Source: Billgrantia campisalis
GTDB taxonomy: Bacteria > Pseudomonadota > Gammaproteobacteria > Pseudomonadales > Halomonadaceae
DNA: 64,000 nt
Assembly (NCBI RefSeq): GCF_022341425.1
Contig: NZ_JABFUC010000012.1
Span: 1-64,000 of the forward strand
Direction of reading: 5' to 3'
A program made the translations under genes and the position numbers. Shown here piece after piece: positions 56,263 to 63,749 of this stretch. Under the pieces are notes generated by a model. It saw only the letters and a list, made by a program, of their open reading frames with translations. It was not told where the DNA came from and made no database searches. Numbering within the stretch: the stretch's first letter is position 1; each line of letters begins with the position of its first letter.

Positions 56263-56291
56263 TTCCACACCCCTTCCAACGCCCATCCCAA
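56263..56291 (+). promoter_or_regulatory. Candidate SARP-type direct repeats upstream of the AhpD-like gene
   Basis: TTCCACA, TTCCAAC and ATCCCAA begin at 56263, 56274 and 56285, exactly 11 bp apart with 4-bp spacers. SARP regulators recognise heptamers with this period. The third copy is imperfect. The site lies about 150 bp upstream of the AhpD-like gene and just after the regulator gene. Confidence 0.4.
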
Positions 56292-56436
56292 CGCTCGTGT
56301 GCTCTGCTGAGATTGTCCGCTCCAAGATGCGTGGCAGTCAGCCGCCGACCTCAGGCGTCAGTTGCCCGCACCCCGGGGGCTGGACCGACCAACACACCGA
56401 GCTGACTGGAAACGACAGGTTTCGTGGGAGGCAGCA

Positions 56437-56850
56437 ATGAAAACCATCCTTATCACCACGGCCGCGGCACTCACCCTGGCCGCCACCACCGGATTCTCTG
56501 CCCCGGCATATAGCAGCGAGGCGCCGGATTTCGTCAAGGACACCTTCCCCGAACAGGGGATCGAAGGGGCCTGGCAGAACATCCAGTCCGTGATTGGAGA
56601 CCCGGATTCGGCACTCGATGGCAAGACCAAGGAGCTCATCGCGCTTGCCGTCTCGGCGCAGATTCCCTGCGATTACTGCATCTACTCCCACACGGTGGGG
56701 GCGCAGGCGCATGGTGCCACCGACGCCGAGATCAGGGAGGCCCTGGCGACGGCTGGGCTGATCCGCAAGTGGAGCACCCTGCTCAACGGCTTCCAGTACG
56801 ACATGGATGCGTTTCGCCAGGAAGTCGATGCCATGTACGAAGGGGAGTGA
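56437..56850 (+). CDS. Exported carboxymuconolactone decarboxylase/AhpD-family protein
   Basis: The 137-residue protein (ATG at 56437 behind GGGAGG) has a signal peptide ending near FSAPAYSSE. The mature part is an AhpD-like helical domain with the redox motif PCDYCIYSH and downstream HGATDAEIREAL. The CxxC-xxxH arrangement predicts thiol peroxidase or disulfide activity in the periplasm. It follows the first BTAD regulator by 185 bp on the same strand. Confidence 0.85.
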   Translation: MKTILITTAAALTLAATTGFSAPAYSSEAPDFVKDTFPEQGIEGAWQNIQSVIGDPDSALDGKTKELIALAVSAQIPCDYCIYSHTVGAQAHGATDAEIREALATAGLIRKWSTLLNGFQYDMDAFRQEVDAMYEGE

Positions 56851-56963
56851 CGCGAAAGCGTTTCGCTATCCACCAATGAGAGGCAGCAACTGTCTGTGCG
56901 GCCCTTCGGGGCCGCACGGATGCGTCGACGGTCATCCGGTGTCCCGCTGCCGGGAGGAATACC

Positions 56964-57854
56964 ATGGAAGCGCACACCCCAACGACTCACACCACGCCGT
57001 CAGACACCGCTCGTCTAGCCGAGGCATTGAGGCGCGCGGGACGTCCGCCGTCGTTCGCCGAGCCGGCAAAGGCGCAGTTCCTCGATGGCGGCCGCACCGG
57101 CGCCAGGGTCACCCGGCTGAGTTGTGCGGATGGCGCCAGCTTCGTGCTCAAGGTCATCCCCCGCCAGCGCGCCTTTCGGGAGGCGCTTGGCCACGACGGT
57201 GAAGCGGCCGCCTGGCTGGCAGGAACGACACGCGCCCTCCCGTCACCGCTGGTCAATCCCACCCTGGACGCCAGCTTCCATCCGGAGCGGGACGAATGGT
57301 GGCTGCTTATGGAGGACGTCTCCCCGGGCATCGTCTCCCGCAGTGGCTGGACCGAGGGGCACACCCGGCAGCTTTTCACGGCCATGGCGGGCCTGCACGC
57401 GGCCCACTGGGAGGACCCGGCGATACCCCGAGCAGGCATTGGGGACCTGGCCGCCACCACCGCGCTGCTCGTGGAGATTGCCCTGCACGAAGCGACGGGA
57501 CGCGCCTCCGTCGAATGGGCGGCATCCAGCGCCGAACAGTTCCAGGTGCCCCGTGTACTGCTTCCCGGCTTTTTGGAAGCCGCCGGGGATCGCAATGCCG
57601 ACTTCTACTTGGCGCTACTGCGACGTTGGCGGGATATCGTCTCGGCACTCGACGACTATCCCCCCACGCTGCTTCACGGTGACCTTCGGCGCGCCAACAT
57701 CGCTTTTATGGATGAGCGGGTGGTGCTCTTCGACTGGGAATTGGCGGCCCGGGGATCGGCCGCGGCCGACCTGGCATGGCACTGGTTCCTGCATTGGCGC
57801 CGGCACCGGCCAGATGACCGTCGCCATCGCCCGGCTCGTTCGTTCCCAGGGTAG
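56964..57854 (+). CDS. Phosphotransferase-family protein, C-terminally truncated by fusion
   Basis: The 296-residue product has the aminoglycoside-phosphotransferase/choline-kinase-like core: FVLKVIPRQRAF with the ATP lysine, LLMEDVSPG, the catalytic loop LHGDLRRANIAF and metal site FDWELAARGSAAADLAW. After WHWFLHW the sequence turns into unrelated RRHRPDDRRHRPARSFPG and stops, so about 70 residues of the usual C-terminus are lost. From 57793 the DNA is methyltransferase sequence read in the wrong frame. GGGAGG precedes the ATG. It may be inactive. Confidence 0.75.
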   Translation: MEAHTPTTHTTPSDTARLAEALRRAGRPPSFAEPAKAQFLDGGRTGARVTRLSCADGASFVLKVIPRQRAFREALGHDGEAAAWLAGTTRALPSPLVNPTLDASFHPERDEWWLLMEDVSPGIVSRSGWTEGHTRQLFTAMAGLHAAHWEDPAIPRAGIGDLAATTALLVEIALHEATGRASVEWAASSAEQFQVPRVLLPGFLEAAGDRNADFYLALLRRWRDIVSALDDYPPTLLHGDLRRANIAFMDERVVLFDWELAARGSAAADLAWHWFLHWRRHRPDDRRHRPARSFPG

Positions 57855-58479
57855 TGTGCACGCCCTGGATCTCTCGCCTGGCCTGCTCCAGCACGCCCAC
57901 CGTGCCGCCTGGCAGGCGGGTGTCCAAGACCGCGTGGTGACAGAGGCGGGCGACGCCCGTGCAATGCCCTACCGCGATGGCGGTTTCGACGCCGCCATCT
58001 GCCGCTGGGTACTGCTGCATCTACCCGACCCAGAGCGAGTCGTCACGGAGATGGGCCGGGTGGTGCGCCCGGGCGGGCGCATCCTCTGTGTGGAGGCTGA
58101 CTGGGAGACCCTGGCCGTGTATCCGGGCGATCCCGAGGTCACGCGCCGGGTCGTGCACGCCAACGTGGACCGCCAAGTAGACGGTCGCGTCGGCCGCAGG
58201 CTGGTACCGCTGCTGCGCTCCGCCGGCCTGCAAAGGGTCTCGGCAGTCCCCATCGTCGCCCTGGACCTGAGCGGCGACTGGCTGCCCTTCCTGCGTTCGC
58301 GTGTGGATATCGCGGCGCAGGCCGGGGTGCCGGCTCACACCCTGTCAGCCTGGTGGAGGGCGATCGAGGCCGCCGCCGACGCCGGCGACTACCTGTTCAG
58401 CTTCACGCAGTATGGCGTGGTCGGTACGGTGCCATCGCTCAGCGCCCGTGACTCCCGGGCCGGCCCAGGGCCCCGATGA
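57793..58479 (+). pseudogene. Methyltransferase fragment lacking its N-terminus
   Basis: In the +1 frame relative to the phosphotransferase, the DNA encodes IGAGTGQMTVAIARLV (SAM motif I), VHALDLSPGLL, DARAMPYRDGGFDAAICRWVL and VVRPGGRILCVEADWE. This is a UbiE/type-11 methyltransferase from its glycine loop onward. Everything before motif I is missing. An in-frame ATG at 57814 could restart translation but would drop the glycine loop. It is the 3' partner of the out-of-frame fusion. Confidence 0.75.
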
Positions 58480-58674
58480 TCCCCCGGTCGCTGAACGACG
58501 CCCGTCACCGCGACCTCGGCATGGCGATGCCCGTGGCGGGTGTGTGGAGGAGGGGGAGCCGGGTGTTGTCGATGGCGTGGCGCATGGATCTGGACGGTGG
58601 TGGGCGAGGCGGGAGTGAGGCCGTGCGCTGCGGACTGCCGGACTCCCACCTCGTTTCATCCCGATCCACTGCCG

Positions 58675-59220
58675 TCAGTGCGTGGCGCCGATGGGCAGGT
58701 CGGGACAGCTCTGCTCGGGCTCGCGGGGCAGCGTCAGGCCCTGGCCGTTCTCGCCCTCGGGGGCGTTGAAGAAGGTCGCCACCACCACGGCGGCCTCGTC
58801 CTCGCTGGGGTTGAAAGAGCTGTGGATGTTGTCGAACCCCGGGTCGATGAACAGCTCACCCGCCGTATAGGGTCGCTCCACGCAGTCGTCAGGATAGACG
58901 TAGACCAGGGTGCCCTGGCGGATGGTGGCGATCACCGGGCCTGGGTGGGTGTGCCAGGGGAAGGCCGCCCCCGGCTGGACGGTGATCTCGGCCATGGCGA
59001 CCCGCCCGGGGTCGGGCAGTTCCAGGACCTGGCGGTCCCGGCCCTCGACGGCGAGGCTGATCTGGATGCTCACCTCGTCGGTGATGGCGCTGCGCTCGGT
59101 CAGCTCCTGCACGGCGATAGGCGGTGGGTCGTCGCTCGCCGCCAGCGGTGGGGCGGTCAGCGCCAGGGCGCCGAGGGCAAGGGCAGCGAGGGTCAGGGGA
59201 TGGGGCGCTTGGGGTTTCAT
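58675..59220 (-). CDS. Exported cupin-domain protein
   Basis: The 181-residue protein has a signal peptide (LTLAALALGALALTAPPLAAS) and a single cupin. The metal motif FPWHTHPGPVIATIRQGTLVY and the second motif ELFIDPGFDNIHSSFNPS are visible. It lies 33 bp downstream of the truncated FAD-linked oxidase on the same strand, in the unit that may be controlled by the second BTAD regulator. The 195 bp beyond its stop, up to the methyltransferase fragment (58480-58674), show no gene I can support. Confidence 0.82.
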   Translation of the reverse strand: MKPQAPHPLTLAALALGALALTAPPLAASDDPPPIAVQELTERSAITDEVSIQISLAVEGRDRQVLELPDPGRVAMAEITVQPGAAFPWHTHPGPVIATIRQGTLVYVYPDDCVERPYTAGELFIDPGFDNIHSSFNPSEDEAAVVVATFFNAPEGENGQGLTLPREPEQSCPDLPIGATH

Positions 59221-59253
59221 CGTAATTCTCCTTCGTCTCGTTAGACGTGATGA

Positions 59254-60132
59254 TCACGCCGGGGGCGCCGGCGGGATGTTGTGGTTGTGGCAGAACAGGT
59301 TGTGCGGGTCGTAGCGCGCCTTGATCTGGGCCAGGCGCGCGTAGTTCTCGCCATAGGTGGCCCGGATTCGGTCGTGGCCCTCGTCCATCATGAAGTTCAC
59401 GTAGGCCCCGCCGGCCGAGCTGGGGTGTAGGGCCTCCCAGTAGCGCACCGCCCAGTCGCGCACGCGGTCGGCGTTGGCCGGGTCGGGGTCGATGCCCACC
59501 ACCACGGCGTTCCAGTTGGCCTCCCGGTGGTGGAAGGCGCTCGCCTCCCGGCCGACCCGCTGGGCGGCCCCGTCGATGGGGTAGAGGTGCATGGTGGAGA
59601 GCGGGGTGGGCACCTCGGCGAAGCGTTCGTGAACGGCGATCGCCTCGTCGGTGATCTCCCTGAAGAAGTCGCCTCGCCAGTAGGAGTGCAGCCCCGGCGG
59701 GTAGAGGGGGTCGAAGACCGACTGCAGGGCCGGGAAGGGCACCTCGTGGATACCGTCCAGCAGCGGCCGGCCGAATTGGCGCACCGGCGCCAGGGTGGCA
59801 TCGGCCGCGTCGGGATCGCCGCTGTAGACCCAGACGACGCCACAGACATGGCGACCCTGCAGGGCCTCGGGGAAGGGCGGCGCCGGCGGGACGGTGCCGA
59901 CCAGGAAGAAGCCGTTGAGCGTCTCCGGCGCGGCGGGCAGGAACTCCCGGTACCAGCGCAGCACCTCCCCGGTATCGGCCAGGTCGTAGAGGACCGGTCC
60001 GGCCATGACGTTGCGCACCGGGTGGCAGCGGAACTGGAAGGCGGTGACTACCCCGAAGTTGCCGCCGCCGCCGCGCAGGGCGCCCTGCAGTGCCTCGAGG
60101 GCGGCCTGTGACAGTTCACCGTTGTTTGCCAT
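59254..60132 (-). pseudogene. FAD-linked (berberine-bridge type) oxidase with the FAD domain deleted in frame
   Basis: The 292-residue frame (ATG at 60132 behind GGAGG) begins like a full BBE-type oxidase (LSQAALEALQGALRG). It then jumps at once to ALRGGGGNFGVVTAFQFR, which normally follows about 160 residues of PCMH FAD-binding domain. The rest is complete to the BBE C-terminus (YVNFMMDEGHDRIRATYG; KARYDPHNLFCHNHNI). The two joined pieces both encode ALRG, consistent with deletion between short repeats. Without the FAD-binding half it cannot be an active oxidase. Confidence 0.8.
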
Positions 60133-60180
60133 GGGAGTGCCTCCTGATCGTTCGATGGGCGTCTCGAGCATGGACCGCAC

Positions 60181-60230
60181 GGCGTTTGCCAGGCGTTCGG
60201 CAGGCGTTCGCCGCGCAGCGAGGGGCGTTC
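60181..60230 (-). promoter_or_regulatory. SARP-type direct repeats upstream of the oxidase-cupin unit
   Basis: On the minus strand the heptamers GAACGCC (60209-60203), GAACGCC (60198-60192) and AAACGCC (60187-60181) lie exactly 11 bp apart with 4-bp spacers. One more GAACGCC lies at 60230-60224. This is the pattern recognised by SARP/BTAD regulators. CATGCT, 8 bp beyond the last heptamer, sits where the -10 is expected. Confidence 0.65.
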
Positions 60231-60259
60231 GTGTATGGTCGTGAATGAGGCGGTGGACG

Positions 60260-60955
60260 TCAGCCGTGGACCTGGTCGAGCAGGGCGTCTACGGCAGCCA
60301 GCTCGGCGGGGTTGCCGCCGGCGGCCTGGGCCCGCAGGGCGGCGAGCCGATCGCGGGCCGTCTCGGGGTGGTTGGCGGCGGGGCCGCGGCGCGCCAGGTC
60401 GAGGGCGGAGCGCAGTTGCAGGGCCAGTGCGCCCTGCTCGGTGGCGCAGGCCAGGGCCCGCTCGAGGTGGGGCTTGGCCTCACCCGCCGGACACAGGGTG
60501 GCCTCCAGCCGCCAGAGTTCGGCGAGCCACCAGCGGTCGCCGTGGGTCTCGGCCCAGGTCCGCGCCTCGCCCAGCACCCGGCGGGCCTCCTCGGGGCGGC
60601 CGGTCTCGGCGAGTACCTCGGCGAGTAGGGCCAGCCAGAACGGCAGGCGCGCGCCGGCATGTTGCTGGCGCAGCTGCTCGATGCCCTGGCGGATCAGCGC
60701 CTCGCCCGCTGCCCCGCCGGTCAGGCGACCGGCCAGAATCCGTCCCCACTCGCCGTAGTAGGCGAAGCCGTAACGCGTGCTCAGGCGCCGCACCCTGGCA
60801 GCATGCTCGTCGGTGCGCTCGGGGTCACCCAGCAGGTGGTGGGTGATCGCCGCATAGGCGTGGGCGATCGCCGCCTCGAAGGGATGGCCGGAGGCCTCGG
60901 CCAGCTCCAGGGCGGCGGTGGCGTTCGCCGCCGCGGCCGCGCTGTGGCCGAGCAG
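60260..60955 (-). pseudogene. Detached C-terminal TPR part of the second BTAD regulator
   Basis: The codons after the TGA at 60958-60956 continue in the same frame (LLGHSAAAANATAALELAE...) as uninterrupted TPR-like helices to the stop at 60260, a further 231 residues. Restoring one codon would give a protein of about 1059 residues, matching the 1041 of the first BTAD regulator. An internal ATG at 60793 might allow a separate fragment to be made, but no good ribosome site is evident. Confidence 0.8.
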
Positions 60956-63439
60956 TCAGTGGAGATGGGCCCGGGCGCCGCGCAGCAGCACGCCGGCGCG
61001 AAAGCCGAACAGGGAGCGGTCATCCGCGTCCGCCTCCCGATCGAGGCGCTCGAGGCAGGCCAGCGCCTCGCGGTGGCGGCCGAGGGCGAACAGCGGCAGC
61101 GCCAGGGCCTGGGCGTACCAGCCGGCCGGCGCCGTTGGCGACGCCAGTCGCTGTCCCAGGTCGGCGGCCTCCTGCATGCGCCCCTGGACGAAGCAGTGCC
61201 AGCAGAGGGCGGCCTGGCCAAGCGCCGCCTCAGGCGTCTCGCCGAGCCGCTCGCAGAGCGCCACGCTATGCTCGATCGCCGCGCCGACCCGGGGGGCCGC
61301 ATAGCCGAGCAGGCTGACCAGCGGTGGCACCTGGGCCTCGCGCAGCGTCAGCTCCTGGCGGTCGCGGGTCACGCTCGCCGGCTGGGCGGCCAGTAGGTCG
61401 AGCGCCCGGTCGTAGTGGCCGATGGCGTCGTCCAGGGCGAACACCGCCATGGCGGCCTCGGCGGCCCGGGCGTGGTGATGGAGCGCCCGCTCCGGCAGGC
61501 CCCCGGCCTCGAACTGCTCGGCGATCAGCCCCGCCACGACGAGCCGCTGATCGGTCCGCTGCTGTTCCAGGGTGAAGGCCAGGCGCCGGTGCAGCAGGCG
61601 GCGGTGCGGCGGGGTGAGCCGGCGATAGGCGGTATCGCGGAGCAGGTCGTGAGCGATGTCGTAGGTGGAGGGCGAGTGCTCGCGCAGCAGCCGCCGCTGC
61701 CAGAGCTCGTCCAGGGCGACCTGCAGGCTGGCCTCGTCCAGCTCGCTGGCGGCGGCCAGCAGTTCGAGGGAGACGTCCCGGCCCAGGGCGGCCGTCAGCC
61801 CGAGCAATTCCTCCGCCGCCGGATCCAGCCGGGCGAGTCGCTGCTCCAGGATCGCCTCGATCCGCGACGGGATCGTGCCCCCTTCCCGCAGCGACTCGAC
61901 CACGAACAGCGGGAAGCCGCCGGTACGGGCGTGCAGGCGGCGGGCGCCCGCGGTGTCGAGCGGGGCCCCGTGCAGGGCGGCGGCGAGGTCGGCGGTCTGC
62001 GCCGCCGTCAGCGGCGTCAGCTCGATCCGCTGCAGCAGGCCCTGGGCCTGCAACCGACGGCAGCAGGCGACCAGCTCCCGGTTGTCGTCGAGCTCCTCGC
62101 TGCGCAGGGTGGTGAGCAGCAGCAGGGGGGCGGCCGGCTCGAGGTGCAGCAGGACCTCGAGCCAGGTCAGGGTCTCCCGGTCGCACCACTGCAGGTCGTC
62201 GAGCAGCAGTAGGGTGGGACGCCCAATGGCCAGGAGGGCCCGTGCCAGGCCCTCGAAGAACTGGCGGCGCTGCCAGGCGTCGGCCAGGGGGGCCGGCGAG
62301 GCGGTCTGGCCGCTGGCCAGTTCGGGCACCAGCCGGCCGACCTCGCCGCGCCAGGTCGATTCCAGCCGCTCGATGGCCGGTCGCAGCGCCGCGCTGCGCA
62401 GCCATTCGGCCACCGGCGCCAGCGCCAGGCGGACCCGGGAGGGAAAGCAGCTGGCCTGCAACACCGGGTCGCCCCGGCGGCGGAGGGCCTGGGCGAGCTC
62501 CGTCGCCAGGCGCGTCTTGCCGACGCCGGCCTCGCCGGCGATGGCGATCAGCCGCGGCCCCTGGGCGACCCTCTTCCAGGCGGCCTCGAGGGCGGCCTGC
62601 TCGGCGTCCCGGCCGATCAGCGGGGCCGCCGGGTGGCGCGCCGGTGTCTCGGCCGGGGGTGGTTCGTCGGGGGTCGACAGCTCGTCACGGAGGGCCTGGG
62701 TGGCGGCGGAGGGCTCGACCCCCAGGGTACGCGCCAGGACGTCGGCACAGCGCTGGCCGGTGCGCAGCGCCATGGCGCGGTCGCCGACGCGCGCCTGCAG
62801 CCGCATCAGGGTGCGATAGCCGGCCTCCTCGAGGGGTTCGAGCTCCACCCGTCGGCGGGCGTGCTCGATCGCCTCCGCCAGCCGGTCGCGTTCGGCCAGG
62901 GTGGCGACCAGGCGGTCGAGCAGGGCGACGCAGCGGTGGTGCAGGCGTTCGCGTGCCTCGAGCACCCAGTCGTTGTAGAGGGCGGGGAGCAGGTCGCCGC
63001 CGTAGGCGTCCAGCGCCCGCTGGGCGGCGGCCAGGAGGGTGTCGGCGTAGGCGTCCAGCGCCCGCTGGGCGGCGGCCAGGAGGGTGTCGGCGTCCTCGGC
63101 GTCTTTGGCCTCGTCGGCGGCCTGGCGGAAGGCGAGCAGGTCGAGGCGGCAGGGCGCCGCTTCGCGCCAGCCCAGGCTGTTGGCATCCACGGCGAGGCAG
63201 CGGTCCGGGTCGGGCAGGACGGCACGCAGCTGATGCAGCTCGCGGCGCAGGTTGGTCCGGGCCTGGGCCTCGCTGGAGCCGGGCCAGAACAGCCCCGCCA
63301 GCCGCTGGCGGGGCTGGGGCGTCCCGGCATGCAGCGCCAGATAGGCCAGCAGGCCCAGGGCCTTCGACGAGTGAATGGTCTCGACCGGCTTCCCTGCGGC
63401 CAGGACCCGCTGCTCGCCCAGCAGGCGGATTTCCAGCAT
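60956..63439 (-). CDS. Second BTAD-AAA-TPR regulator, truncated by an in-frame TGA
   Basis: The 827-residue frame has the winged-helix start (MLEIRLLGEQRVLAAG; SSKALGLLAYLALHAG), the activation domain, and an AAA ATPase (GEAGVGKT near residue 302; TLLLLDDLQWCDRETL), followed by TPR repeats that stop at LLRGARAHLH. The reading frame continues beyond the TGA. The activation domain contains a perfect 45-bp tandem duplication that repeats 15 residues. The regulator heads a leftward set with the oxidase and cupin genes and has SARP-type repeats just after it. Whether the truncated protein works is unknown. Confidence 0.8.
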   Translation of the reverse strand: MLEIRLLGEQRVLAAGKPVETIHSSKALGLLAYLALHAGTPQPRQRLAGLFWPGSSEAQARTNLRRELHQLRAVLPDPDRCLAVDANSLGWREAAPCRLDLLAFRQAADEAKDAEDADTLLAAAQRALDAYADTLLAAAQRALDAYGGDLLPALYNDWVLEARERLHHRCVALLDRLVATLAERDRLAEAIEHARRRVELEPLEEAGYRTLMRLQARVGDRAMALRTGQRCADVLARTLGVEPSAATQALRDELSTPDEPPPAETPARHPAAPLIGRDAEQAALEAAWKRVAQGPRLIAIAGEAGVGKTRLATELAQALRRRGDPVLQASCFPSRVRLALAPVAEWLRSAALRPAIERLESTWRGEVGRLVPELASGQTASPAPLADAWQRRQFFEGLARALLAIGRPTLLLLDDLQWCDRETLTWLEVLLHLEPAAPLLLLTTLRSEELDDNRELVACCRRLQAQGLLQRIELTPLTAAQTADLAAALHGAPLDTAGARRLHARTGGFPLFVVESLREGGTIPSRIEAILEQRLARLDPAAEELLGLTAALGRDVSLELLAAASELDEASLQVALDELWQRRLLREHSPSTYDIAHDLLRDTAYRRLTPPHRRLLHRRLAFTLEQQRTDQRLVVAGLIAEQFEAGGLPERALHHHARAAEAAMAVFALDDAIGHYDRALDLLAAQPASVTRDRQELTLREAQVPPLVSLLGYAAPRVGAAIEHSVALCERLGETPEAALGQAALCWHCFVQGRMQEAADLGQRLASPTAPAGWYAQALALPLFALGRHREALACLERLDREADADDRSLFGFRAGVLLRGARAHLH
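63002..63091 (-). repeat. Perfect 45-bp tandem duplication inside the BTAD domain
   Basis: Positions 63002-63046 and 63047-63091 are identical. They duplicate the 15 residues ADTLLAAAQRALDAY in frame. The absence of any mismatch implies a recent event. Confidence 0.95.
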
Positions 63440-63465
63440 GGCGCGCCCTCGTCACCGATGTTTCG

Positions 63466-63489
63466 GCCCGGCGGACTCGCCGGGCCGGA
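63466..63489 (-). other. GC hairpin between the small membrane ORF and the BTAD regulator
   Basis: Ten-base perfect arms CGGCCCGGCG and CGCCGGGCCG flank GACT. No U tract follows on the minus strand. It could separate the MFS unit from the regulator or lie in the regulator's leader. The rest of the 184-bp gap (63440-63623) shows no gene. Confidence 0.5.
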
Positions 63490-63623
63490 TAAGCTGCCCT
63501 CGATTAGCCAGTATAGTGGCGGGGCCGATCCCGGAGCTCAGCCCGGGAGGGCGAACCTGGGTCGCGTCTGGCCAGCCGGTCGGTGCAGTCCGCGACACTC
63601 TGCGGGAGAAGGATAAGAGGGCT

Positions 63624-63749
63624 TTAGCAGAGCCGGCTGCCCAGCAGCAGCAGGCTGGCGTCGGCGACCTGCCAGCCCCACCAGCCAAGCACCAGGGCCG
63701 CGACGGTGAGGGCGGCCGCGGCGAGGCGTATCAGAACGAGACGGGTCAT
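63624..63749 (-). CDS. 41-residue single-span membrane protein overlapping the MFS gene
   Basis: The ATG at 63749 overlaps the MFS stop (ATGA), and the frame ends with TAA at 63624. The product starts MTRLVLIRLAAAALTVAALV and continues with LGWWGWQVADASLLLLGSRLC, a basic N-terminus followed by one strongly hydrophobic span. The overlap implies translational coupling. I do not recognise a family. Confidence 0.6.
   Translation of the reverse strand: MTRLVLIRLAAAALTVAALVLGWWGWQVADASLLLLGSRLC

Noticed and set aside
57124..58479. 451-codon plus-strand frame as one large gene
   Set aside because: Only the part from 57793 onward is protein-like (methyltransferase). Upstream it is the shadow of the phosphotransferase frame.
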